DNA of 64,000 bases from Candidatus Krumholzibacteriia bacterium (lineage in GTDB: Bacteria; Krumholzibacteriota; Krumholzibacteriia; Krumholzibacteriales; Krumholzibacteriaceae). The notes under the pieces were generated by a model that worked only from the letters and a program-made list of their open reading frames with translations, had not been told where the DNA came from and made no database searches. The position numbers were made by a program, and so were the translations under genes. This document shows positions 1-9,804 of this stretch, in pieces. The stretch spans positions 20,842-84,841 of the forward strand of contig JAGLYV010000016.1 of assembly GCA_023131975.1 (NCBI GenBank). The letters run 5' to 3'. How positions within the stretch are numbered: position 1 is the stretch's first letter; each line of letters opens with the position of its first letter.

Positions 1-1795
1 CCCTGTCGTCCTTTACGAGAACACCGAGAATCGGCAAATCACCCCGCAAAACAGTATCATCGAACACCGATTCTGCATTGGCGATCGCCAGTACCGCCTC
101 GCTGGTCTTTCTGTCGGCAGGGATAATGATATTCAGGGCTCCTCCATTTCCCTGAATTGTCGAGGCGGATAACCTTCCACCATGCAACTTTACAAGTCGA
201 CTGGCGATCAGCAGCCCCAGGCCCCGTACCGGAGCCATATTGTTGTTATCTGATTCCTCTTCCCTGTTGACTCTCTCTACGACCCCATCAGGCAAACCTG
301 GTCCCGAATCTTCGATCCTGACCGTCACAAATGCCGTATACGACATATGCTCTCGAATTGCCGGGAGACGAAGATATCCGACAGGATCGTCGCTTCTTCT
401 GACGACTATCCTGATCCTGCCTTCATACGGTACATGTTTGAGGCTGTTCGAAATGATATTCTGGATCACCTGTTCCATCATATCCGGATCGATGTAGAGG
501 CTGTTTATCTCACTGCTGATATCCAGATCAAGCTCGATCTTTCTGTTGTCGAGCGAACTCCGGAAGATCGTGATCGAATCCTCAATAAATATGTCAGTTG
601 GAATGTCGCGGAATATTGCCTGCCTGTTGCTTTTCCTTATACTGGAGGTTCTCACCAGGCCATCGACAAGAAGATTCAATCGATCGACAGTCCTGATGGC
701 TGTCCTGACGAATTTTTTCTCCGGCCGGGAGACTGGATGTCCTTTGCCCCTGTCAGAGGCAGGCTCACTTTCATAAGAATCACTCAGCAGACGAAGTGAA
801 TTCTTGAGACCTGTCAGAGGGGTCCTGAGTTCATGGGCGACTGTCGCAAGCATTTCTTCAGTAGATCGTTCTTTTTCTTTTTCAGCCGTGACATCCCTGA
901 TCAGAATAATCGAATCTGCCTCGGCACAGACATTCTCGAGCTTGACCCAATCGACCGATAGATACCTGCTCTTTCCCCTGTTCGAAGTGATTTCTCTTGA
1001 TCTGAGTCCACGGGTTATTCTGAACTCGCTCCAGATTCCATTGATGTTGAATGGAGTGATGCCGTCCAGTTCCCCGAGAGTCTCGGGAACGGCCCCATCA
1101 ATACCGAGTACTTCGAGAAACGGACCGTTAACAACGGCAATCTTGCCTTCCGGGGAGATCAGTGCGCACGCAACCGGTATCTGTTCGATTATCTTCCCAA
1201 GAACATTTAATTCTCCACTGAGCATGTACATCATCGGGGTCCCGGTCTCGTCTTCTCCTGCCATCGAATTGAAGAACGATATCGTCTCCCTGACAAACGC
1301 GTCCTCCTTTACACTACCGAAGAACAGGACTCCACGGACCTTCGAGTCGAATGTGACTGGAACGATGAAATAACTTTCTATCCTGGAATTGCCGACCAGA
1401 TATGCGATGTTGTTCTGTATAGATCTATAGTACACCCTCTCCCGCACAAGGCTTTCCGGGATTCTGTTATTGGCAAACATGTCATAAGTCTTTTTCAGTT
1501 TGTCCCTGATCTCGGGAACCCGGACAGATAGTTCACGGCTGTCCAGCAACGCGTGAAGACATTCCTCCCCACCCCCGGAATAGTAGGCACAGAACTCCGC
1601 CCCGGCGATTTCCATCATCCTGATCAGGACATTTTTCATAGAGGATTTGTCCCTCGAAGCCTCCAGCAGATCTATTTTCAATGCTTCAGCAGATCTTCGT
1701 TCTTCACTTCCGGCAGCATTGACTACCGACCGGATATTCGTCGGAGAAGATATACGGATCTTTTTCAGAAGATGTGATAATTCTGTTGTCACCAT
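1..1795 (-). CDS. Sensor histidine kinase (GAF-like, PAS-like, HisKA, HATPase_c); C-terminus runs off the window start
   Basis: My own minus-strand translation from ATG at 1795 (MVTTELSHLLKKIRISSP...) is open to position 1. H-box ATVAHELRTPLTGLKNSLRLL, N-box EQVIQNIISNSLKHVPYEG, G1 RIEDSGPGLPDG, G2 RGLGLLIASRLVKLHGG. Absent from the supplied ORF track, presumably because it has no stop inside the window. Confidence 0.93.
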   Translation of the reverse strand, partial: MVTTELSHLLKKIRISSPTNIRSVVNAAGSEERRSAEALKIDLLEASRDKSSMKNVLIRMMEIAGAEFCAYYSGGGEECLHALLDSRELSVRVPEIRDKLKKTYDMFANNRIPESLVRERVYYRSIQNNIAYLVGNSRIESYFIVPVTFDSKVRGVLFFGSVKEDAFVRETISFFNSMAGEDETGTPMMYMLSGELNVLGKIIEQIPVACALISPEGKIAVVNGPFLEVLGIDGAVPETLGELDGITPFNINGIWSEFRITRGLRSREITSNRGKSRYLSVDWVKLENVCAEADSIILIRDVTAEKEKERSTEEMLATVAHELRTPLTGLKNSLRLLSDSYESEPASDRGKGHPVSRPEKKFVRTAIRTVDRLNLLVDGLVRTSSIRKSNRQAIFRDIPTDIFIEDSITIFRSSLDNRKIELDLDISSEINSLYIDPDMMEQVIQNIISNSLKHVPYEGRIRIVVRRSDDPVGYLRLPAIREHMSYTAFVTVRIEDSGPGLPDGVVERVNREEESDNNNMAPVRGLGLLIASRLVKLHGGRLSASTIQGNGGALNIIIPADRKTSEAVLAIANAESVFDDTVLRGDLPILGVLVKDDR

Positions 1796-2081
1796 TCGTT
1801 TCCGGCTTTCTTGAATATTGAGACATTTCTTCTCAACATTCTTAAAGGCAACTAGCATGCCATGAGAGGATATCTACGAAAATCGGGGCTGGATTGGACC
1901 GGCGATACCATGACAAAAATATCTTATTATTTTACAGTCAGTTACAGGGGTTGGCAGGAGTAAGGGCAAGGCAGGTTCTTTCACGCGTGGGGAACCGTCA
2001 TAAATTATCCACCACTGAGTGACAAAAATCTATCCATAAACAGAGAACTTTTGCTATCTCCCGAAAAAATATTCACTTAAG

Positions 2082-3062
2082 TCAATCACTGTATCCCGCG
2101 GGGTTTCTGTCTCTCCAGGAAAAAGCATCGGCAATGATCTTCCTGATATCCGCGTATTCCTGTTTCCATCCCAGGATCTCCTCGGCTTTTTCTGAAGAAG
2201 CCACGAGGATTGCCGGATCACCCACCCGCCGGTCACCGATTTGATAAGGTACTTCCATTCCGGTGACTTCCGCTGCCGCATCTATCACCTCGAGAACAGA
2301 AAACCCCTGACCGTTACCAAGGTTTAACGCTCCAGTCTTTCCCTCGATCAGTTTTTCCAGACCGAGAATATGGGCTGTCGCCAGGTCCTTCACATGAATA
2401 TAATCGCGGACGCAGGTGCCGTCAGGAGTGGGGTAATCATTACCAAAGACAGTGAGTTCTCCCCTTCTTCCCGCAGCCGCGTCCAGGACCAGCGGGATCA
2501 GATGAGATTCCGGCCTGTGGTCTTCCCCCCTGGCCTCGGAAGCACCCGCGGCATTAAAATACCGGAGAGACAATGATTTGAGCCCCCAGGCGGAAGAACA
2601 GTCGGCCAGGAGTCTCTCGACAGCAAGTTTCGTGTTGCCATAGGGGTTCACGGGATCGAGTCTCGCGTCTTCAGTTATTGGAACATTTTCAGGCTCCCCA
2701 TATACGGCGGCAGTCGACGAAAAGAGAAATCTATCGACACCGGAAGACTTCATCGCCCGAAGAAGAGAGACCGCACCTGTAATATTGTTCCTGTAATATT
2801 TCAATGGATCTGTTACCGATTCCCCGACCTGGGAGAAGGCTGCAAAATGGCATACAGCATCGATTCCGGCGGAGAGAACATCTGAGATCGCAGGCGTATC
2901 AAGCAGATCGGCCTCGACGAAATCGGCCCGCGCTTCGATCGCCTGGCGGTGCCCTGTCGAAAGATTATCCACGACGACGACCTGGTGCCCTCCGTCGAGC
3001 AGGCATTCTGAAACGACACTCCCTATATATCCAGCTCCTCCTGTGACCAGTATCTTCATCAT
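2082..3062 (-). CDS. galE: UDP-glucose 4-epimerase
   Basis: ORF 326 aa; N-terminal Rossmann GGAGYIGS, SSTAAVYGEP, YGNTK catalytic Tyr/Lys, RYFNAAGA, VRDYIHVKDLA, GDRRVGDPA. Confidence 0.95.
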   Translation of the reverse strand: MMKILVTGGAGYIGSVVSECLLDGGHQVVVVDNLSTGHRQAIEARADFVEADLLDTPAISDVLSAGIDAVCHFAAFSQVGESVTDPLKYYRNNITGAVSLLRAMKSSGVDRFLFSSTAAVYGEPENVPITEDARLDPVNPYGNTKLAVERLLADCSSAWGLKSLSLRYFNAAGASEARGEDHRPESHLIPLVLDAAAGRRGELTVFGNDYPTPDGTCVRDYIHVKDLATAHILGLEKLIEGKTGALNLGNGQGFSVLEVIDAAAEVTGMEVPYQIGDRRVGDPAILVASSEKAEEILGWKQEYADIRKIIADAFSWRDRNPAGYSD

Positions 3063-5857
3063 TCCTCCTGTTTGAACTTCTTGAAATATGCTTTCAGATA
3101 TTCACCGGTTCTCGATTCCCGCGATTCTTTTATCTTATCCGGCCGACCACACGCAACGACCCGACCTCCCTGATCTCCCCCTCCCGGGCCAAGATCGATA
3201 ATGTGATCAGCGTTGGCTATGACTTCCATATTGTGCTCTATGACAAGCACAGAATGACCTGCATCCAGCAGTTCATCGAACACACGGAGCAACCTGGTGA
3301 TATCGGACATATGCAGCCCCGTAGTCGGCTCATCCATGATGTAGATGTTGTTATCACCCCTGGCTCCGGCAAGCTCTCTGGTGATCTTTATTCTTTGTGC
3401 CTCCCCACCCGAAAGTGTGTTCGACGGCTGACCCAGTTTGAGATAACCTAGTCCGGCCTTGCTGAGTATCCAGAGTTTCTCGCCCAAAGCCGGGATCTCG
3501 TCAAAAAACATTATAGCTTCATCGACAGTCATGTCCAGGACCTGACTGATATTCTTGCCTCTATATTCGACTTCAAGAGTCTCACGGTTGAATCTTCGCC
3601 CCCCGCATTCCTCACAGGGAACAAATACATCCGCCATAAAATGCATTTCAACTCTCCGGAATCCCATCCCCTCACACCGGGCACATCTCCCCCCCGTCTT
3701 ATTAAAACTGAAACGACCGGTCTTGTAACCACGGATCATCGATTTTCTCTGCGAAGCAAACAGTTCCCTTATAAACGAAAAACCCTTGATATAGGTTATG
3801 GGGTTCGATCTCGGAGAACTTCCTATCGGACTCTGATCGACCAGGAGGGTCTTTCCTGCCTGTCCCTCCAAAAATACTTCACATACATGATTATGGCGTA
3901 CCCTTTTCTTTTCTCCTGTCAATATGGGAAATAAGACGTCGATCAGGAGAGTACTCTTGCCGGAACCCGAGACTCCGGTAACACAGACAAGATTTCCAAG
4001 TGGGATCTTCACATCCATATCCCTGATATTGTGCAGCGACACTCCGTTCAGAGTGATGGAACCACTGGGTTTCCGCTGTGTTTTCTTAATTTCTTTATTT
4101 TCCGGCTCGTTGAAAAGAGCCTTCAACGTCCTGGAATCTCCCGGGGGAACACTCCGGGCTTTTTCCATAGGGCCATTGAACAATACTCTGCCACCGTCAC
4201 TTCCGGGTCCCGGACCAAGATCCAGAATATGGTCCGAAGCCAGAATGATATCCGGATCATGTTCCACCACGATAACGGTATTCCCCATGTCTCTCAGTTT
4301 TTTCATGACCGAAGTCAATCTTTCGTTGTCCGCCGCATGAAGCCCGATAGACGGCTCATCAAGTACATACAATGTATCGACGAGACTTGCTCCCAGTGAA
4401 TTTGCCAGGTTGATCCTCTGTGCCTCTCCTCCCGAAAGTGTCCGGGTCAATCTGTCCAGTGTCAGATATCCCAGTCCGACATCGATCATGAAACTCAGCC
4501 TTGATACCAGTTCACTTAATATATCCCTGGAAATGGTTTTTTCAGAAACTTCAAGATCCGCTTGTTCCAATATCTTCAGAATCTCCGAAGGGATCCTTGA
4601 AGCAATTTCACCGATCCGTAATCCGGCAAATGTCACATGATGTGATTCCTCTCTCAGCCTGGATCCACCACAGGTACGGCATCTGCTGAAACCCATATAC
4701 CGTCTTGTAAAGAACCTGTGCCCCTTTTTGTAGCTCTTCTCCTTCATTTTCTCGAGAAAAGGTATCACTCCAGAGAAATCGCCCGAACCCTCAAGGATCT
4801 TTCTGCGGTGCTCTCCGTCAAGATCTCTCCATGGGACCCTGGTCGGGATTTTCATCTTTCTGCAGAACTTCAGCATCTTCGAATGAAAGAATTCAAACCT
4901 CTCTCTCGACCACGGATCGATCGCCCTCTCTGACAGACTTTTTCTTGAATCCGGGATTATCAGATCCTCGGAAAACTCCATCCTGTCACCAAATCCCTTG
5001 CACACCGGGCAGGCGCCATACGGACTGTTGAATGAAAAGAGCAGAGGGGTCGGAGCTTCGAACAGACGACCGCAATCACTGCATGACGGCACCGTGCTGT
5101 AACGGACCCGCTCATCCAGATCAGCCGTAGAAATGTCTACTGTACCTTCATGTTCTCCATAAGCCTGTTCGACGGCTTCGGCGATTCTTGTGCGGTTCTC
5201 GGCTGAAGCCTCCAGCCTGTCGAGAATGATATCAAGTCTGTCCAAACCGGATTCTCCCGGATCAAACTCATCGATCCTGGTCGGTTCGCCTCCGGCCAGG
5301 ATACGGACGAAACCTCTCGATACGAGATACTTTCTCCTGGATTCCCATTCCCCATCCCCGGACATGACCTCGGACATCAGGACAAATATCCGTTTGCCCG
5401 CGAATCTCGAGATCACTTCGCCGGCCACCTCGCTTGGAGACCATGCTTTGACCGGTATCCCGCAGTCGGGACAACAGGTCTTCCCGACTCTTGCATATAA
5501 CAGCCTGAGATAATCGTATATTTCCGTGGCAGTTCCTACAGTCGATCGGGCACTGGATACGGTATTCTTCTGTCTGATGGCAATCGTGGGACTGATTCCC
5601 GACATCGAATCCAGTTCCGGCCTGTCGAGTTTCTCTATAAACTGCCTGGCGTATGTGGAAAGGGATTCGATATAGCGGCGTTGCCCCTCAGCGTAGATAG
5701 TATCAAACGCGAGCGAGGATTTGCCGGATCCGGATACGCCTGTCACAGCTATTACTTTCCGATGCGGCAATTCTATATCAAGGTTCTGAAGGTTGTGCTG
5801 CCTTGCTCCCTTTATTACTATTCTGTCATACGCCAAATTTTTCCTCCATGAATGCAA
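3059..5857 (-). CDS. uvrA: Excinuclease ABC subunit A
   Basis: ORF 932 aa; two ABC ATPase modules (GVSGSGKSSLAFDT, GVSGSGKSTLLIDV), LSGGEAQRI twice, zinc-finger CxxC motifs, QSPIGSSPRSNPITY. Confidence 0.98.
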   Translation of the reverse strand: MHSWRKNLAYDRIVIKGARQHNLQNLDIELPHRKVIAVTGVSGSGKSSLAFDTIYAEGQRRYIESLSTYARQFIEKLDRPELDSMSGISPTIAIRQKNTVSSARSTVGTATEIYDYLRLLYARVGKTCCPDCGIPVKAWSPSEVAGEVISRFAGKRIFVLMSEVMSGDGEWESRRKYLVSRGFVRILAGGEPTRIDEFDPGESGLDRLDIILDRLEASAENRTRIAEAVEQAYGEHEGTVDISTADLDERVRYSTVPSCSDCGRLFEAPTPLLFSFNSPYGACPVCKGFGDRMEFSEDLIIPDSRKSLSERAIDPWSRERFEFFHSKMLKFCRKMKIPTRVPWRDLDGEHRRKILEGSGDFSGVIPFLEKMKEKSYKKGHRFFTRRYMGFSRCRTCGGSRLREESHHVTFAGLRIGEIASRIPSEILKILEQADLEVSEKTISRDILSELVSRLSFMIDVGLGYLTLDRLTRTLSGGEAQRINLANSLGASLVDTLYVLDEPSIGLHAADNERLTSVMKKLRDMGNTVIVVEHDPDIILASDHILDLGPGPGSDGGRVLFNGPMEKARSVPPGDSRTLKALFNEPENKEIKKTQRKPSGSITLNGVSLHNIRDMDVKIPLGNLVCVTGVSGSGKSTLLIDVLFPILTGEKKRVRHNHVCEVFLEGQAGKTLLVDQSPIGSSPRSNPITYIKGFSFIRELFASQRKSMIRGYKTGRFSFNKTGGRCARCEGMGFRRVEMHFMADVFVPCEECGGRRFNRETLEVEYRGKNISQVLDMTVDEAIMFFDEIPALGEKLWILSKAGLGYLKLGQPSNTLSGGEAQRIKITRELAGARGDNNIYIMDEPTTGLHMSDITRLLRVFDELLDAGHSVLVIEHNMEVIANADHIIDLGPGGGDQGGRVVACGRPDKIKESRESRTGEYLKAYFKKFKQEE

Positions 5858-5912
5858 ACGATAATCTTATCAGGAATTGCAATGATATTCAACATCGTAT
5901 ATATTTTCTCCT

Positions 5913-6695
5913 ATGAGTTACGAGAAAGCATGTGAAGAAATGAAGGCGCTGAGAGACACACTCCGGACCCTTCGCGGAAAGAACGGTTGTCCCTGGGACA
6001 GGGGAAGAACGCCGGGCCAATTGATATCATACCTGATCGATGAGGTTTACGAACTTCTCAACGCCGAGGCCGCCGGCAACGTGGACGATATTGAAGAAGA
6101 ACTGGGCGATGTCTTCTTTCTGATAATCTTTATCCACGATCTTCTCGACGAATCCAGCAGGATACCCCTTTCCAGGACTATCGCCCGTGTCCACAAAAAG
6201 ATAATCAACAGACATCCACATGTCTTTGGAGACAGAACCGCTTCAGATCAGTCCGAGAGTATAGCGGAATGGGAAAGGATCAAAAAACTCGAAAAACCGC
6301 AACCTGAAGATGGACTCCTCCTCTCGACTGTCGATTCAAACACCCCTCCCCTCAGGCAAGCTATGGCAATTTCGAAAAAGGTCGTTTCAGTCGGCTTCGA
6401 ATGGCCCGACCATGAAGGGGTGTTCGAGAAACTTGACGAGGAGATCGGGGAACTTCGCGAAGCTGTGATCTCCGGAGACAGGGACAATATCAGAGAAGAG
6501 GTCGGCGATATCCTGTTTACGACAGTAAACCTCGCCCGCATCCTCGATATTGACCCGGATAACTCGCTGGCCCATGCCTGCAGAAAATTCAGAGACAGGT
6601 TTAATCTGATGGAGACAAAGATCCGAAAGATCGGCAGGAAACCGGCGGATCTGACTCTTGATGAACTTGAGTCTTTCTGGCAGGATTCAAAATAA
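5913..6695 (+). CDS. mazG: Nucleoside triphosphate pyrophosphohydrolase MazG
   Basis: ORF 260 aa; LRGKNGCPWDRGRTPGQLISYLIDEVYEL, ELGDVFFLI, second MazG repeat EEVGDILFTTVNLAR. Confidence 0.95.
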   Translation: MSYEKACEEMKALRDTLRTLRGKNGCPWDRGRTPGQLISYLIDEVYELLNAEAAGNVDDIEEELGDVFFLIIFIHDLLDESSRIPLSRTIARVHKKIINRHPHVFGDRTASDQSESIAEWERIKKLEKPQPEDGLLLSTVDSNTPPLRQAMAISKKVVSVGFEWPDHEGVFEKLDEEIGELREAVISGDRDNIREEVGDILFTTVNLARILDIDPDNSLAHACRKFRDRFNLMETKIRKIGRKPADLTLDELESFWQDSK

Positions 6696-6698
6696 AAA

Positions 6699-6716
6699 GG
6701 GGGACCGAAGTCCCCC
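6699..6716 (-). terminator. Intrinsic terminator downstream of the OmpA/TSP3 gene (possibly bidirectional with mazG)
   Basis: gggggac-cgaa-gtccccc. On the minus strand this is a GGGGGAC-UUCG-GUCCCCC hairpin followed by ttttta tttt. Confidence 0.8.
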
Positions 6717-6746
6717 CTGCAAAGTTCAATTTCTGTCCCTTGTCTG

Positions 6747-8657
6747 TCAATTCATCCTGTGGAACTCGATACGCCTGTTTTCTGCCCTTCCGGCAGCAGT
6801 CTTGTTCGAAGATACCGGATCGGCCTCTCCATATCCTTTTGCAAGGATCCTGTCAGACATGACTCCTGAATTGACTACATAGTTCTTCACAGCGTCCGCC
6901 CTTTTCTGAGAAAGGGCAAGATTGCTCTCCCAGCTTCCGACGCTGTCTGTATATCCACGTATCTCGACCTTGACTTCCGGATAGGCCATCAATGATTTGA
7001 CCACCTGATCGAGGACCGCGTACGAATCGGGAGTAAGAGACGTCGAGCCACTCTCAAAATTCACACCCCTGAGGATAAACCTTTCCTCGATGGGCCTCTC
7101 ATCGGGGCATCCATCTTCGTCCATGTATCCATTGAAAGTCTCAGGCTGGTTAGGACAACTGTCCTCAGCGTCCATGATACCGTCGAGGTCGTTATCCAGG
7201 TCCGGACATCCGTCCTCGTCCTGGAATCCATCCGGATCCTCCGCTTTCAAAGGACACTTATCGAGATCGTCGGGAACACCGTCGTTGTCGCTGTCCTGGA
7301 GAACGTCCGGACATCCATCGCTATCCTCAAATCCGTCAAAATCCTCGGGTTCGTTCGGACATCTGTCATCTACATCGGAAATGCCGTCACCATCATTATC
7401 GAGGTCCGGGCATCCGTCTTCATCTTCGAACCCATCGAAATCTTCCGCGAGATCCGGACAGGTATCGACATCATCCGCGATACCATCACCGTCGTTATCA
7501 AAATCTGGACATCCGTCGTCATCCTCGAAGCCATCGAAGTCTTCGGGCTCATCGACACATTTGTCCATCTTGTCTTCTATTCCATCCCTGTCACTGTCCT
7601 GAGCCAGCACAAACCCGCTGAATGAGAAGGCAAAATATGCCATCCAATCAGGCGGATTCATTATCGACATATCATCTTCAGAATTGAGATTGAGGTCGAT
7701 GGCCGCTATCACTCCGGTACCTTTTTCCGACATATAAGATATCCCGGGAGTGACTGTGTACATGTTTTTATTCTTGAATTCGATGGTAGCGTCATCTTCT
7801 TCATATTCGGCGTTCATAAATTGATCCCAGTTGAACTCGACGAACAGCCGCGTATTCCTGAGGATAAACTCTACTCCAGTCCCAAAAGTGAAAAGATCGT
7901 TGAAATTATCGCTGAACTCTTCCGGAACGGCCGGGTACGCCGGCTGGTAAAATCCACTGGTATTGGGATTATTCGTATTCAGGATGCCATACCCGTCTTC
8001 CTCGTTGCGATTGAACCGATACCCCGCGTTCAGATGCAACTTGGTCGGTATAAAACTTTCCTGCTCAGTCAAGTCGAGTGTGAACAGACCTGTCACGCCG
8101 AAATCGATCGATTCCGTCGTAAAACGCCTTTCCTTGCTTCCCGTCGGGAAACTGACCGTACCAAGCACTCCGAGTTTGAATACATCTGACGGAATAGGAG
8201 GAATAAGTTTAACCTGGATCTTTGTATCGCCCAGGCCACCCCTGAAGATCGTCTCGAATTCTTCGCCCGCAAATTCATCATCGGTGCGCATGATCCAGTT
8301 TCTTACATCTATCGCGGCTGACAGCTCGACATTATTGCTCAGGCCAAGAGTCAGGACCGCTCTCGAGATAAAGAAATCATAATCGACTTCAGCGTCAGAA
8401 CCGGCGTATTCCCACAAACTGCCCGCTACGTCAAATATTGGAACGCCGTACTGCTTGTAATACCCCGTTCCCAAAGAGAAAACAAGCTTACCTTTACCTA
8501 CTGTCCCGGCCTCGTGGACCCTGAGGAGACCTGCTGTCCCCTCCCACGAAGCCTGCGCAAACGCGGCACCGGTAAATATCGTTACAACTATTAATACCAG
8601 AGAAAACCGATACAAAGCCCTCATCCTGGACCCTCCTGTTAAAATGACAACTGTCAT
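6747..8657 (-). CDS. OmpA-family outer membrane protein with thrombospondin type-3-like Ca-binding repeats (start probably at 8624, MRALYRFSLV)
   Basis: Signal peptide, beta-barrel-like N-terminus, five D.DG..D..D.CP..PEDFDGFEDEDGCPD repeats, C-terminal OmpA domain VEIRGYTDSVGSWESNLALSQKRADAVKNYVV...GYGEADPVSSN. Confidence 0.92.
   Translation of the reverse strand: MTVVILTGGSRMRALYRFSLVLIVVTIFTGAAFAQASWEGTAGLLRVHEAGTVGKGKLVFSLGTGYYKQYGVPIFDVAGSLWEYAGSDAEVDYDFFISRAVLTLGLSNNVELSAAIDVRNWIMRTDDEFAGEEFETIFRGGLGDTKIQVKLIPPIPSDVFKLGVLGTVSFPTGSKERRFTTESIDFGVTGLFTLDLTEQESFIPTKLHLNAGYRFNRNEEDGYGILNTNNPNTSGFYQPAYPAVPEEFSDNFNDLFTFGTGVEFILRNTRLFVEFNWDQFMNAEYEEDDATIEFKNKNMYTVTPGISYMSEKGTGVIAAIDLNLNSEDDMSIMNPPDWMAYFAFSFSGFVLAQDSDRDGIEDKMDKCVDEPEDFDGFEDDDGCPDFDNDGDGIADDVDTCPDLAEDFDGFEDEDGCPDLDNDGDGISDVDDRCPNEPEDFDGFEDSDGCPDVLQDSDNDGVPDDLDKCPLKAEDPDGFQDEDGCPDLDNDLDGIMDAEDSCPNQPETFNGYMDEDGCPDERPIEERFILRGVNFESGSTSLTPDSYAVLDQVVKSLMAYPEVKVEIRGYTDSVGSWESNLALSQKRADAVKNYVVNSGVMSDRILAKGYGEADPVSSNKTAAGRAENRRIEFHRMN
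7098..7605 (-). repeat. In-gene tandem repeat encoding five TSP3-like Ca-binding units
   Basis: Five copies of an approximately 34-38 aa unit D-x-D-x-DGIxDxxDxCPxxPEDFDGFEDEDGCPD in the OmpA-family ORF. Confidence 0.9.
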
Positions 8658-8697
8658 GATTCATGCGTCGCAGTTATCCACAGCTGTTTTCTTACGG

Positions 8698-9087
8698 TTA
8701 TTCCTTTTCCTCCACCTCTCCATTATCAGATTGCGTATCTTCTTTATTGTCTTTCTCTTCCGCACTCTCATCACTATCCGCACCTTCGTCAGGATGCGAA
8801 TTCTCGTCCACATAATTCATCTGCAGATCGATAAGGATGCTATCCAGTAATTTCCTCTCATCTTCCTCGAGATTTCCCGCGGTCTTCTTTTGAAGCATCG
8901 CGATCATATCGATAGTAATCCTTGCCTGTTGCAAATCTCTCTCCACTTTTCCGGTAACCGGGTTAGTTATCTTTCCCAGCTGCTGAAGAGCGAGAGTCTG
9001 AAACATCGCCAAAAGGTGGTGAAAAAGAAATCGTTCCCCGTTATTCCCCATATTGTCGTTTGATTCCAAGACTGCGCCTCCTTTCAC
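8698..9087 (-). CDS. DUF1844-like protein
   Basis: ORF 129 aa; FLFHHLLAMFQTLALQQLGKITNPVTGKVERDLQQARITIDMIAMLQKKTAGNLEEDERKLLDSILIDLQMNYV resembles DUF1844 family; acidic tail. Confidence 0.75.
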   Translation of the reverse strand: MKGGAVLESNDNMGNNGERFLFHHLLAMFQTLALQQLGKITNPVTGKVERDLQQARITIDMIAMLQKKTAGNLEEDERKLLDSILIDLQMNYVDENSHPDEGADSDESAEEKDNKEDTQSDNGEVEEKE

Positions 9088-9145
9088 ATGGAACGACTAT
9101 AGATTTATAAAAATTATTGTGTCAATGAAAATCAGGGGGTGCAAA

Positions 9146-9170
9146 AATGCCGGAGCAAATGTCCGGCATT
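9146..9170 (-). terminator. Intrinsic terminator downstream of the XRE-cupin gene pair
   Basis: Perfect 9-bp stem AATGCCGGA / TCCGGCATT, 7-nt loop, followed on the minus strand by a T run (ggcatttttgc). Confidence 0.75.
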
Positions 9171-9214
9171 GTGAAAAGCTGGTCTGTGGAGGTCGTAAAT
9201 CTACCTTCGAACTG

Positions 9215-9778
9215 TCAATCAACGCCCCTTTCCGAGGCAAACCAGATCATTTTAGCCTTGACCTCAGAAGAGTTGTTGGAATATCCATGCTTTTGAGTGG
9301 CAACGTAATATATACTGTCACCTTCACCGAGTTCATAGACGTTCCCGTTCACATGAAAAATGATGTCGCCTTCCAGCACGAGCGCAGCTTCATCGCAACT
9401 ATGCTCGTGAAGATCGATCTCCCGGTCCGTTGAAGGAGTCAACTCGATCAACCGGGCGTTGATCTTGCCCGAAGGGATGGAATTGGTCAACATCTCGATA
9501 AATCCCTCTGCCCTGCCCAGTTCCGTTTTCTCCCGGTCCTCGAGAGCAATGAACGATACGTCCTCCAATTCCTCTTTTTCAATAAAATATGCGGGGTCTT
9601 TCCCAAGTGCATCAGCAATGCGGATCAGCGCGCCGATAGTCGGAGAAGTCTTGCCTCTTTCGATCTCGGAGATATGAGTGGCCGATATCTTTGCCCTCGC
9701 CTCCACATTCTTGAGAGTAAAATGCTGGTTCTCTCTTATTTTTTTTATCCGTCTTCCGATCTCTTCCTTGGTAATCAT
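9215..9778 (-). CDS. XRE-family transcriptional regulator with C-terminal cupin domain
   Basis: HTH_3 (IGRRIKKIRENQHFTLKNVEARAKISATHISEIERGKTSPTIGALIRIADAL) plus cupin (HEHSCDEAALVLEGDIIFHVNGNVYELGEGDSIYY). Confidence 0.92.
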   Translation of the reverse strand: MITKEEIGRRIKKIRENQHFTLKNVEARAKISATHISEIERGKTSPTIGALIRIADALGKDPAYFIEKEELEDVSFIALEDREKTELGRAEGFIEMLTNSIPSGKINARLIELTPSTDREIDLHEHSCDEAALVLEGDIIFHVNGNVYELGEGDSIYYVATQKHGYSNNSSEVKAKMIWFASERGVD

Positions 9779-9804
9779 CCTCTGCTTCCTCCGCTCATTC
9801 CTGC

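Noticed and set aside
1796-2081. Intergenic gap checked for tRNA or ncRNA
   Set aside because: No cloverleaf or convincing stem recognised by eye; an Infernal/tRNAscan run would be needed.
7090-7602. 170-aa Ser/Pro-rich plus-strand ORF
   Set aside because: Antisense shadow of the TSP3 repeat region; the periodic composition comes from the repeat on the other strand.
7098-7605. Periodic sequence considered as a CRISPR-like array
   Set aside because: Repeats are degenerate, lie in frame and encode Ca-binding protein units; no constant repeats with unique spacers.
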